From NCBI GenBank assembly GCA_949294395.1, contig CASFGU010000003.1:35991-99990 (forward strand): 64,000 bases of DNA, given 5' to 3'. Position 1 is the first letter of the stretch; every line of letters starts with the position of its first letter. The notes below the pieces were generated by a model. That model saw only the letters and a program-made list of their open reading frames with translations, was not told the DNA's origin and searched no databases. The stretch comes from an uncultured bacterium (GTDB lineage Bacteria > Cyanobacteriota > Vampirovibrionia > Gastranaerophilales > Gastranaerophilaceae). The position numbers and the translations under genes were made by a program. Shown here piece after piece: positions 1 through 6,935 of the stretch.

Positions 1-939
1 TTCCAGAGCTTTTTCTATGACAGGTGTGAAATCCTTATCTTCTCCTATGTGTTTCATTTCCGGATATTCTACTACCGAGGTTGTGAAAATTCTGTCTGCG
101 TAGCTTTCTTTGACAGGCATAATACAGTTTGTTGTGAAAAGCACCGGAGCCGGAATGTTTTCAAACTCTTTCTGCTGGTTTTGCCATGCTGTCCCGAAAT
201 TCCCTTTCAGGTGCGGATATTTTTTTAATTCAGGGTAAGCATGGCACGGAAGCATTTCTCCATGTGTGTAGATGTTTATTCCTTTATCCTTTGTCTGCTC
301 GAGCAGAATCGCAAGGTCATGAAGATCGTGCCCCGTTACGACAATAAACGGGCCTGCCTCAATGTTTGTACTAACTTTAACCGGAACAGGGCTGCCATAA
401 GTTTCAGTGTTTGCCCTGTCCAGAAGCTCCATACATTTAAGGTTTATTTCGCCTGTTTTCAGAACAAGGGCTGTTAACTCATCCGCGCTTAAGTCTTTTG
501 AAATACTCTGCAGACCTGTGTAGAAAAAATCATCCACTTCCGGGTCTTTATATCCGAGAATCCTTGCATGGTGGGCGTAAGCTGCTATTCCTTTAAGCCC
601 GAAAAGTATAAGTGATTTTAAACTCCTGATATTTTCATCCGCTTCCCAGACGGATTTTATATCGAATTTGCTGCCGCAGGTTATATTTTTTTTTACCTTC
701 TCCGTAAATTTTGAAATTGAATCGTTATCGAAGTTTACGTTAGTGATAGTTGTGAATAGTCCGTCTGTTAAAAGTTCTGTATTTGTATCATTTTTTTCGC
801 CGCAGTTTGCAAGTTCTATTATCGCATTAGTTAATTCATCCTGAAGATTTGCTGTATCAGGTTTTTTGCCGCAGACACCTGAAATGGTACAGCCTTTCCC
901 CTGTGCTGTCTGCTCGCATTGAAAACAAAACATATTCAT
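1..939 (-). CDS. hcp: Hydroxylamine reductase / hybrid cluster protein (Hcp), 3'-truncated by window edge
   Basis: The minus strand is open from an ATG at 939 to the window edge (313 codons, C-terminus missing). Counting from the inner ATG at 933, cysteines fall at residues 3, 6, 15 and 21, the spacing of the cubane-cluster Hcp class known from anaerobes; the longer-spaced enterobacterial form does not fit. Downstream sequence contains the Hcp-like stretch with GLKGIAAYAHHA and a VVTGHDLHDL segment typical of the family. Hcp is a cytoplasmic iron-sulfur-oxo enzyme that reduces hydroxylamine or nitric oxide and protects anaerobes from nitrosative stress. Full-length members are about 430-550 residues, so roughly half may be visible. 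The catalytic hybrid-cluster ligands lie mostly in the missing part. The ATGs at 939 and 933 are equally plausible starts. Confidence 0.93.
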   Translation of the reverse strand, partial: MNMFCFQCEQTAQGKGCTISGVCGKKPDTANLQDELTNAIIELANCGEKNDTNTELLTDGLFTTITNVNFDNDSISKFTEKVKKNITCGSKFDIKSVWEADENIRSLKSLILFGLKGIAAYAHHARILGYKDPEVDDFFYTGLQSISKDLSADELTALVLKTGEINLKCMELLDRANTETYGSPVPVKVSTNIEAGPFIVVTGHDLHDLAILLEQTKDKGINIYTHGEMLPCHAYPELKKYPHLKGNFGTAWQNQQKEFENIPAPVLFTTNCIMPVKESYADRIFTTSVVEYPEMKHIGEDKDFTPVIEKALE

Positions 940-1062
940 AAATTATTCGCTCCATTTTTTATGTGTGTCGATTTTATTCTTACAGAGATAAAAATTTTTG
1001 TCCACAACCTGTTTACTAATATTCTGAATAAAAAAACGATGGCTTTCCGTCAACGCGCCTTC

Positions 1063-1091
1063 TTTGTAAATCAATAATCAGCGTGTATAAT
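1063..1091 (+). promoter_or_regulatory. Possible sigma-70 type promoter
   Basis: A perfect TATAAT lies at 1086-1091, with a weak -35-like TTTGTA 17 bases upstream. It would start transcription about 25 bases before the Cys-cluster gene at 1121. The rest of the 181-bp divergent gap (940-1120) shows no clear operator. Confidence 0.45.
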
Positions 1092-1120
1092 TTATTTGTA
1101 ATACTTGTGAAGGAATTTTT

Positions 1121-1714
1121 ATGTTAGAAAATTATCCGGCTTATTTGATGTTCATAAATGACAGGATTGCAAAGTTTTTCGAAATGCAAAAGCCTTATAT
1201 ATCCTGTTCAAAAGGGTGCGCAAAATGCTGTAAAAATGCACAGTTTCCGTATTCTGAAATTGAGATAAAATATCTTTTGTCAGGTTTTTTGCAGCTTGAT
1301 GAGAGTACAAAGGCTGTTATTGAAAACAATATAAATAAGGTTCTGGAGCAGAAAAAGAATTTTAATGGGGAAGAATTTTTCTACGATTGTCCTTTTTTAA
1401 TAAATGATGTTTGCTCTGTATATCATTACAGAGGGCTTGTTTGCAGAACTTTCGGGCTGCTCGCAAGAGGGGCTGACGGCAGAATGAAAATTCCTTTTTG
1501 CGCCTATGACGGTTTAAACTATTCAAACGTTCTGGATTTAGAGAAAAGAGAAATTTCTAAAGAAAAAGTTGAAGCCTTAAATTTCCCGGAGAAACCTGCA
1601 GGTTTTAATATAAGCTATACATTTTTAACGGATCCTGATTTTGAGAAAACGTTCAATTTTAAATTCGGGGAAAAGAAGTCGCTTATAGACTGGTTTGATG
1701 CGGAAAATAATTAG
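1121..1714 (+). CDS. YkgJ-family cysteine-cluster protein (putative Zn/Fe chelation)
   Basis: This 197-residue protein carries the YkgJ/UPF0153 cysteine arrangement: CSKGCAKCC near residues 28-36, then CPFL...CSVY and VCRTFG around residues 90-112, and a later FCAYDG. Family members are thought to bind zinc or an iron-sulfur cluster, but their substrate is unknown. AAGGAA lies just upstream of the ATG. It is transcribed alone, divergently from hcp, so a shared redox or metal theme is possible but only inferred. A second, shorter member is at 30912-31361. Confidence 0.8.
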   Translation: MLENYPAYLMFINDRIAKFFEMQKPYISCSKGCAKCCKNAQFPYSEIEIKYLLSGFLQLDESTKAVIENNINKVLEQKKNFNGEEFFYDCPFLINDVCSVYHYRGLVCRTFGLLARGADGRMKIPFCAYDGLNYSNVLDLEKREISKEKVEALNFPEKPAGFNISYTFLTDPDFEKTFNFKFGEKKSLIDWFDAENN

Positions 1715-2071
1715 ACAGGCCGCTAGTTTCCCGCTGCGGAAAATTTTTTAATTTGTAAGTTCAATAAAAGGAATATTTTTATTAGGTTTGGCAGTCAGTA
1801 TCCCAAGTCAAAATTTATTACCGTAGGTTACTGAAGTATGTCCGGTCTGCATACTCTGGTAAAGTCTGACAATGTAACGAAATGTAAATTTAAATTTAAA
1901 AACATCTGAAACCCTGATATAATCTGCTATATGATATGATATGATATGATGCGATGCGGGCGGAGCAATATTTTTGACCCGTTTGTTTTTATTGAAGTAT
2001 AGAGAAATGTAAAAATTGCAATTATACAATTTCAAAGAACTTTATATAATCAAGGGAAAAAGGAGTTTGTT
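1715..2071. other. Intergenic region with short tandem repeat
   Basis: There is no gene in these 357 bases. The only open frame is on the minus strand, lacks a ribosome binding site, and runs through the tandem repeat, so it is taken as chance. A TATAAT at 2045-2050 and AAAGGAG at 2059-2065 serve the gene at 2072. Confidence 0.6.
1929..1948. repeat. Four tandem copies of ATATG
   Basis: Four perfect copies of the 5-mer ATATG are followed by AT and then GCGATGCG. A short simple repeat of this kind can slip during replication. It lies about 120 bases upstream of the gene at 2072 and outside its predicted promoter. Confidence 0.85.
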
Positions 2072-2791
2072 ATGCAATACATAAAAATTTTATCTGTTGC
2101 TCGGGAAATACTGCCAAAAGCCTTTAAAGGTTCGCAGGCTGCAAAAAATACAGAATTATTGAATAAGATAGGTTTCATCCGTTCCGGAGAAAAATTAGTA
2201 GGATTGAAAAACGGAATTGCCGTTATTGAAGATGCTGTTCCAGAGAATCATGGAACAACAACAGTCAGAAAGTTTTTGGGATTAGATGATAAAGGTGAAC
2301 TGGTTTCGTTAAGAAATAAAGCAATTTATAAATGTAACCCGTCAGAATTGGATAGAAGGTCTATATCAGCTTCATGGAAGTATGATTACAAAACTAATAT
2401 GACGACCAAAAGAAGCTCAGTTAGTGTTGACGGGAAACTTAAAGAAGTAACTGTTTATAAAGAAAACAGTAACAATTCTGATGTTGCGGGACTATTCTAT
2501 CATCTGGCTTCACTAAATAAAAACTTTAAATCATTTACCAAATTAGATTATTCCAATGGAACATACTCCAAAATGTTGCAGGATATTTCAGGAAATAGAG
2601 GACTTGGTGTTGAATACGGTCGTCTTTCCGGCAACGGAGTAAAAGAAAAAATCTCATCAATGGTTTATAATCCAAATCTAGGACAATTGATGGGTAAAGA
2701 TTGGATACCGTCAGGATATTCTTTTTATCCACTTCAACTCAAGTCAAAACCAATGGCAGAATTTTTAAAGGAGTATCTAACTAAGAAATAA
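2072..2791 (+). CDS. Hypothetical protein, 239 aa
   Basis: No family is recognised. The gene has a good AAAGGAG seven bases before the ATG, a TATAAT at 2045-2050 only 21 bases from the start codon (short leader), and a strong terminator immediately after the stop, so it looks like a real single-gene unit. The protein is basic and soluble with no signal peptide or membrane segment. The first 25 residues form a plausible amphipathic helix, the middle is rich in Lys, Ser and Asn, and the C-terminus ends in a charged helix (EFLKEYLTKK). Codon use is slightly more AT-rich than in neighbouring housekeeping genes, consistent with an accessory gene. Confidence 0.65.
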   Translation: MQYIKILSVAREILPKAFKGSQAAKNTELLNKIGFIRSGEKLVGLKNGIAVIEDAVPENHGTTTVRKFLGLDDKGELVSLRNKAIYKCNPSELDRRSISASWKYDYKTNMTTKRSSVSVDGKLKEVTVYKENSNNSDVAGLFYHLASLNKNFKSFTKLDYSNGTYSKMLQDISGNRGLGVEYGRLSGNGVKEKISSMVYNPNLGQLMGKDWIPSGYSFYPLQLKSKPMAEFLKEYLTKK

Positions 2792-2821
2792 AAAATACCG
2801 GACATTTGTCCGGTATTTTTT
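2792..2821 (+). terminator. Rho-independent terminator
   Basis: ATACCGGACA and TGTCCGGTAT form a stem around a minimal loop, flanked by an A-run and a T-run, directly after the stop of the preceding gene. The symmetry means it could also work in reverse. Confidence 0.9.
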
Positions 2822-2836
2822 ACTGAAAAACTTTGA

Positions 2837-2858
2837 GCCGGATTAAGTAAATCCGACC
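2837..2858. repeat. Short palindromic repeat, CGGATT...AATCCG family
   Basis: The inverted arms CGGATT and AATCCG are followed by the tail ACCTAC. Related copies lie at 20640-20659 and 62050-62069, all between genes. The stretch 2859-2946 shows nothing else. Confidence 0.6.
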
Positions 2859-2946
2859 TACTTTTTATTGTATATATAACAAACCGGACATAAAAATACA
2901 ATAATCTATCTATCCGTACAAATCAAACTGGACAAAAAATTACACT

Positions 2947-2982
2947 AAAAATCCCCTTTCGCTGACTGCCTGAGGGGTTTTT
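2947..2982 (-). terminator. Terminator of tRNA-Gln
   Basis: On the minus strand the arms AAAAACCCCT and AGGGGATTTTT enclose about 15 bases and end in a T-run, directly downstream of the tRNA. Confidence 0.8.
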
Positions 2983-2990
2983 GTATTAAT

Positions 2991-3062
2991 CTGGGACGGA
3001 AGGATTCGAACCTCCGAATGGCTGGACCAAAACCAGCTGCCTTACCACTTGGCGACGTCCCA
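2991..3062 (-). tRNA. tRNA-Gln (anticodon UUG)
   Basis: Read on the minus strand, a full cloverleaf can be drawn: acceptor TGGGACG/CGTCCCA, D stem GCC/GGC, anticodon stem GCTGG/CCAGC with loop TTTTGGT giving anticodon TTG, and T loop TTCGAAT with stem GGAGG/CCTTC. The U1-A72-type acceptor end is usual for tRNA-Gln. The discriminator is G at 2991. CCA is not encoded and would have to be added after transcription. Confidence 0.95.
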
Positions 3063-3080
3063 TTAATTGTCACATCTATT

Positions 3081-3108
3081 ATTGTACCTGATAAACCGGT
3101 ATTGTCAA
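3081..3108 (-). promoter_or_regulatory. Promoter of tRNA-Gln
   Basis: On the minus strand TTGACA (3108-3103) and TACAAT (3086-3081) are separated by 16 bases and end about 19 bases before the tRNA. This is a strong sigma-70 style promoter. Confidence 0.8.
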
Positions 3109-3250
3109 TATTCTATTTCTTTGAAAAAGTCATTTATGTCAACCTGAAGAATTTTTTACAGTTTGAAAATGAACGAGTAGCACGGTATGTTTGTTATTTG
3201 CACTGCAGCGACTTAAGCCGGGAGAGTAAAAAGACGTGTAAGTAATAATA

Positions 3251-3949
3251 TCAATAGTTAAACGGGCTTTTTTCCGCTGCGCGAACAGTTTCAATGTCCG
3301 GAAGAAGCTTTTCAAAGACTTCAAGAACCGGAATTTCACTTTCAAAATGTCCGGTATCAAAGAGGACAATCGGGCTTTCAAGCGCCATGTGAAACTTTAT
3401 ATCGCCTGTAATGAGTGCGTCTGCACCTTTTTCAAAGGCTTCTTCTATAAATTCCGAGCCGCTTCCCGCACAGAAGGCAAGTTTATTTAATTCTTTAATC
3501 CCGTGGTTATTTACGTAGCGGAGATTTGGCGAAAGGTTCAGAAGTCTGTCACGCAGTTCATCTATAGAAATTTTTACATCTGTAAATCTTAAAAAATCAG
3601 AGGTTTCACTCACCTCAAATCCGAGTTTTGCAACAAGTGTGTCTGTTGTTCCGCCCTGTGTGCGGTCGAGGTTTGTGTGGGCTGTGTAGATGTCAATATA
3701 CGGCTGCAGAGATTCTGAAACAAGTTCAGAATGACAATTTATTGAAAACATCGGGTGGTGGGAAATTATCATATCGCAATTTTGTTGAATCGCCTGTCTT
3801 ATTATATCTTCTGTTACTGTGAGACAGAGCATAATTTTGTTAATTTCTGATCTGTTTGTTTCAACTGCCCATCCCGAACAGTCCCAGCTTTCCGCAAGTT
3901 CTGGCGGCGCAAAGCTTTCAATCCTTTTTACAATTTCGTATTTATTCAT
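3251..3949 (-). CDS. NIF3/DUF34-family dinuclear metal-binding protein
   Basis: This 232-residue protein has the NIF3 landmarks in order: AESWDCSG near residue 18, a CLTVTEDII segment, the metal-binding ISHHPMF near 62, YTAHTNLD near 90, an FCAGSGSEFIEEA glycine loop, and the late GHFESE motif with His and Glu ligands. Known members form hexameric rings with a two-metal site; YbgI-type proteins are linked to GTP cyclohydrolase-like chemistry, but the role is unsettled. It overlaps coaBC by 8 bases and is the last gene of gmk-coaBC-nif3. Unusually, residues CHSELVSESL, between the HHP and AHTNLD motifs, are encoded by a dispersed 28-bp repeat (3709-3736). Confidence 0.9.
   Translation of the reverse strand: MNKYEIVKRIESFAPPELAESWDCSGWAVETNRSEINKIMLCLTVTEDIIRQAIQQNCDMIISHHPMFSINCHSELVSESLQPYIDIYTAHTNLDRTQGGTTDTLVAKLGFEVSETSDFLRFTDVKISIDELRDRLLNLSPNLRYVNNHGIKELNKLAFCAGSGSEFIEEAFEKGADALITGDIKFHMALESPIVLFDTGHFESEIPVLEVFEKLLPDIETVRAAEKSPFNY
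3709..3736 (-). repeat. 28-bp palindromic repeat, copy inside nif3
   Basis: On the minus strand the sequence begins TGTCATTCTGAACTTG and ends TTTCAGAATCTC. It is identical over 28 bases to the intergenic copy at 62087-62114 and close to copies at 4178-4205, 23584-23611 and 23620-23647. It keeps the nif3 frame open. Confidence 0.9.
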
Positions 3950-5138
3950 TTATAACCTTTAAAATTCCGCGTGCGATTTCAGATTTTGATGCGCGTTCAA
4001 GTTTTATCATACCGCCGTTTTTATCTAGGATTGTGACTTCATTATAATCGCTTGAAAATCCGATGTCTTTTCTTGAAATGTCGTTTGCGATTAAGTAGTC
4101 GCAGCCTTTTTTTTGAATTTTTTCTTTTGCGTTTGCGAGGAGATTTTCACTCTCTGCGCAGAAGCCGACTATTATTTTGTCATGCTGAACTGGTTTCAGT
4201 ATCTCTTCGTTTTTTCTTTCACATAAACTTTTTAAGATGTCGGGATTTTTGACAAGTTCAAGCGTTAGGGTGTCATCATCTGTCTTTTTAATCTTTTGTC
4301 CGGATATATTTTTCACCCTGTAATCCGCGACGGCTGCAGCCATTATTATAAAATCAGCAATTTCAAATTCTGCGTTAACAGCCTCCTGCATTTCGATTGC
4401 TGATTTTACTTTTATAATTTTGTAGGGTCTTGCGACAGCGACAGTTGTGATTAACGTGACATCATTGCCGCAGCGGTAAGCCTCATCCGCAAGTGCAATC
4501 CCCATTTTGCCGGAGGAGTAATTTGAAATATACCTTACGGGGTCAATATCTTCAATTGTACCACCTGCAGTGATTACGTATTTTTTGCCTCCGGTTTTTG
4601 AGGTAAGAATTGCGGCTGCTTCATCGTAAATTTTTTCTAAACTGCAAAGCCTGCCCTTGCCTTCATAGCCGCAGGCGAGGATGCCGCTTTCAGGGTCAAG
4701 AATTTTGTAGCCGCGTGAGGAAAGTTTTTTTAAATTCTCCTGAATTGCAGGGTTTTCCCACATATTACAGTTCATTGCCGGAGCGATTATGACAGGCTTT
4801 TTAAATGCGCAGACGATTGATGTCAGAAGGTTATCACAGATACCTGAGGCAATTTTAGAGATTGTATTTGCTGTTGCGGGCGCGATTATCATAATATCCG
4901 TTTCATCAGCGTAAGATATGTGTTCCGGTTTGAAATCCGGAATGTCAAATTCATCGACACCGACTTCGTTCTGGCTGAGGTTCCGTAGTGTTAATTTAGT
5001 GACAAAGTTTAAGGCATTCGTAGTGCATACAACACGGACGTTTGCCCCTTTTCGTTTGAACATTCTTATAAGTTCACAGATTTTATAAGCTGCAATTCCG
5101 CCGCAGATGCCGATTAGAATATTTTTCCCGCTCAGCAT
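3942..5138 (-). CDS. coaBC: Bifunctional phosphopantothenoylcysteine decarboxylase / phosphopantothenate-cysteine ligase
   Basis: This 398-residue enzyme makes 4'-phosphopantetheine from phosphopantothenate and cysteine, the two middle steps of coenzyme A synthesis. The N-terminal flavoprotein half has GGIAAYK, the catalytic His in PEHISYAD, PATANTISKIA and the PAMNCNMW loop with its active cysteine. The C-terminal ligase half has ITAGGTIEDIDPVRYISN, SSGKMG, AAAVADYR, the KNPDIL segment and AND. GGAGAACC precedes the ATG, which overlaps the end of gmk by 7 bases. Residues EILKPVQHD, just before the conserved IIVGFCAE strand, come from a dispersed repeat (4178-4205) and look like a loop insertion relative to the usual sequence. 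Confidence 0.95.
   Translation of the reverse strand: MLSGKNILIGICGGIAAYKICELIRMFKRKGANVRVVCTTNALNFVTKLTLRNLSQNEVGVDEFDIPDFKPEHISYADETDIMIIAPATANTISKIASGICDNLLTSIVCAFKKPVIIAPAMNCNMWENPAIQENLKKLSSRGYKILDPESGILACGYEGKGRLCSLEKIYDEAAAILTSKTGGKKYVITAGGTIEDIDPVRYISNYSSGKMGIALADEAYRCGNDVTLITTVAVARPYKIIKVKSAIEMQEAVNAEFEIADFIIMAAAVADYRVKNISGQKIKKTDDDTLTLELVKNPDILKSLCERKNEEILKPVQHDKIIVGFCAESENLLANAKEKIQKKGCDYLIANDISRKDIGFSSDYNEVTILDKNGGMIKLERASKSEIARGILKVINE
4178..4205 (+). repeat. 28-bp palindromic repeat, copy inside coaBC
   Basis: The plus strand reads TGTCATGCTGAACTGG then TTTCAGTATCTC, a close relative of the nif3 copy. It lies in the opposite orientation relative to the gene, so a different peptide is encoded, and again the frame stays open. 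Confidence 0.85.
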
Positions 5139-5707
5139 TTTGGTTCTCCGTAGATAATTTTTTCTAAATCACCGATTGCTTTATCAAGGTCATCGTTTAC
5201 AACTTTGTAATCAAAATTTTCGGCGCGCTCAAGTTCAGTTTTTACTTCCTGAAGCCGTTTTTGAATAGTAGCTTCATCTTCGGTATGGCGGCCTCTGAGC
5301 CGATTTTCCAGCGCTTCAATTGATGGCGGGCAGATAAAAATCAAGACGGCTTCCGGCATTTTCTTTTTAACCTGAAGGGCGCCTTGAGTATCTATTTCAA
5401 GGATAATGTCTTTGCCTTCCGCAAGGCACTGCTGAATATATTTTTTCTTTGTGCCGTAACGGTTTCCGGCAAATTCTGCCCACTCTAAGAATTTGTCATT
5501 ATCAATGCAGTTTTGGAATTCCTCTTTCGCAATAAAAAAGTAATTTACGCCGTTTATTTCGCCTTCACGCGGAGAACGAGTGGTGCAGGAAATTGACAGC
5601 ATAAAGTTAGGATGTCTGGATAGAAACCCTTTCAGGACAGTGCCTTTCCCGACACCTGAGGAGCCGGAAATTACAAATAATTTTTTTGTTCCGGAATTTT
5701 TGTTCAT
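5132..5707 (-). CDS. gmk: Guanylate kinase
   Basis: The 191-residue product phosphorylates GMP to GDP. It shows the P-loop GSSGVGKGTV near residue 13, the GMP-binding TTRSPREGEINGVNYFF block, YGTKK, the DIILEIDTQGA strand and the lid RLRGRHTEDEATIQKRL. The start is set at the ATG at 5707; an in-frame TTG at 5722 would add five residues but would run over the divergent gene's start. gmk leads the overlapping gmk-coaBC-nif3 operon. In many bacteria rpoZ lies between gmk and coaBC, but it is absent here. Confidence 0.95.
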   Translation of the reverse strand: MNKNSGTKKLFVISGSSGVGKGTVLKGFLSRHPNFMLSISCTTRSPREGEINGVNYFFIAKEEFQNCIDNDKFLEWAEFAGNRYGTKKKYIQQCLAEGKDIILEIDTQGALQVKKKMPEAVLIFICPPSIEALENRLRGRHTEDEATIQKRLQEVKTELERAENFDYKVVNDDLDKAIGDLEKIIYGEPKC

Positions 5708-5709
5708 AT

Positions 5710-5719
5710 TATAATTATA
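5710..5719. promoter_or_regulatory. Shared symmetrical -10 element for divergent gmk and histidine kinase genes
   Basis: Only 14 bases separate the two start codons. They contain TATAATTATA, which gives a TATAAT on each strand (5710-5715 plus, 5719-5714 minus), each six bases from the corresponding ATG. This spacing suits leaderless mRNAs on both sides. -35 matches are weak (TTGTTC at 5686-5691 for plus). Confidence 0.4.
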
Positions 5720-5721
5720 CA

Positions 5722-6906
5722 ATGAATATTTCTCATGAAAAATTTTTGGGTAAATTTTTGAAAAAACTTAATACTATCTGCACCGTAAAGGAGTTGTGCG
5801 CTGAAACAGTTCAGGCGGTAATGAAATACACAAAAGCGCAGGCGGGATGGGTTTATCTTTCCAATCATGAATTTAATACTGTTGCGGTGAGGAAGGTTTA
5901 TTATGCGTCTGACATAAATAAAAAGCCGGATATAAAGAAGAGTGCGGAAAATATTTTTACACTCGGAGAAGATTTGTTTTCCAACGGTTATGAGATGGAA
6001 GATACGATTGACTATTTCAAAAAGTTGTCTAAAGAAAATACAATAATAGTGCCGGTATCAGCGCACGGGTTTTTAATCGGATATTTTGCTCTAATCGGCA
6101 GGAGGATGGAGTTTAATTACAATTTTGAAGAACTTGTTGAAGTTATCACGGATTTTTTGAGCGCGCGAATAGAGATAATGCTTTTGAGAGAAGACCTGGA
6201 TAATCACGACAGAGAAAAAATCCAGTTTCTCGCAAGCATTTCTCATGAATACAAAACCCCGCTGAATTCTATAATAGGCTTTTCAGATATATTAAAAGGC
6301 AGATTGAATGATAAAAACGATTATAAATATATAGATAATATTTCTAAAAGTGCTAAATTTTTATTGAGTTTGATACAGGATATACTTGATTTGTCAAGAG
6401 CCGAGATAGATAAGCTTGAGCTGAACAAGGAGGTTTTTAGAACAAAAGAAATTATAGAGGATATATCTTACAGCTTTGATGAGATTGTGAAATCAAAAAA
6501 CCTTCACTTTTCCTATACAGTGATGGATGTTGAGATTTACGCGGATTTGAGGCGGTTTAAGCAGTTGATTTATAACCTGATTTCAAACGCTGTAAAATTT
6601 AACAAACTTAACGGCAAGATAACAATTGTTTCTTATATGAATGATGAAAACGAATTTGTTTTTGAGATAAAGGACACCGGCGACGGAATTAGAAAAAAGG
6701 ATTATGACACAATATTTTCTTTTTTCTCGCAGGTAAACAGGAGCGTTCTGAAACGCCAGCAGGGTTCGGGAATAGGGCTTGCGCTGTGTAAAAAAATAGT
6801 TGAAGCACACGGCGGTGTGATTGGCTTTAAGTCGAGGTTGAATTGCGGAAGCACCTTCTGGTTTACCATCCCCCAGCCGGAACCGCTGAATATTTCTGAA
6901 GAATAA
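5722..6906 (+). CDS. Soluble GAF-domain sensor histidine kinase
   Basis: The 394-residue protein has an N-terminal GAF-type sensor (about residues 8-150), a HisKA dimerisation domain with the phosphoacceptor in SISHEYKTPLNS near residue 174, and a HATPase domain with N box NLISNAVKF near 286, G1 IKDTGDGI and G2 GSGIGLALCKKI. There is no signal peptide or membrane helix, so it senses a cytoplasmic cue. No response regulator is next to it; unpaired regulators sit at 14.0-15.3 kb. There is no Shine-Dalgarno sequence before the ATG, in keeping with a leaderless transcript. Confidence 0.9.
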   Translation: MNISHEKFLGKFLKKLNTICTVKELCAETVQAVMKYTKAQAGWVYLSNHEFNTVAVRKVYYASDINKKPDIKKSAENIFTLGEDLFSNGYEMEDTIDYFKKLSKENTIIVPVSAHGFLIGYFALIGRRMEFNYNFEELVEVITDFLSARIEIMLLREDLDNHDREKIQFLASISHEYKTPLNSIIGFSDILKGRLNDKNDYKYIDNISKSAKFLLSLIQDILDLSRAEIDKLELNKEVFRTKEIIEDISYSFDEIVKSKNLHFSYTVMDVEIYADLRRFKQLIYNLISNAVKFNKLNGKITIVSYMNDENEFVFEIKDTGDGIRKKDYDTIFSFFSQVNRSVLKRQQGSGIGLALCKKIVEAHGGVIGFKSRLNCGSTFWFTIPQPEPLNISEE

Positions 6907-6933
6907 AAAGCCTCTCAATTAAGAGAGGCTTTT
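6906..6933. terminator. Bidirectional terminator between convergent genes
   Basis: AAAAGCCTCTC and GAGAGGCTTTT form an 11-bp stem with a six-base loop, serving the kinase on the plus strand and the transporter on the minus strand. Confidence 0.92.
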
Positions 6934-6935
6934 GT

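Noticed and set aside
1929..1956. Short repeats as a CRISPR array
   Set aside because: Units are 5 bases and contiguous, with no spacers and no cas genes in the window.
1808..2035. A 75-codon minus-strand frame between two plus-strand genes
   Set aside because: It runs through the ATATG tandem repeat, has no ribosome site and low-complexity composition.
3018..3245. Plus-strand frame across the tRNA-Gln gene
   Set aside because: It reads through the complement of a well-formed tRNA and its promoter.
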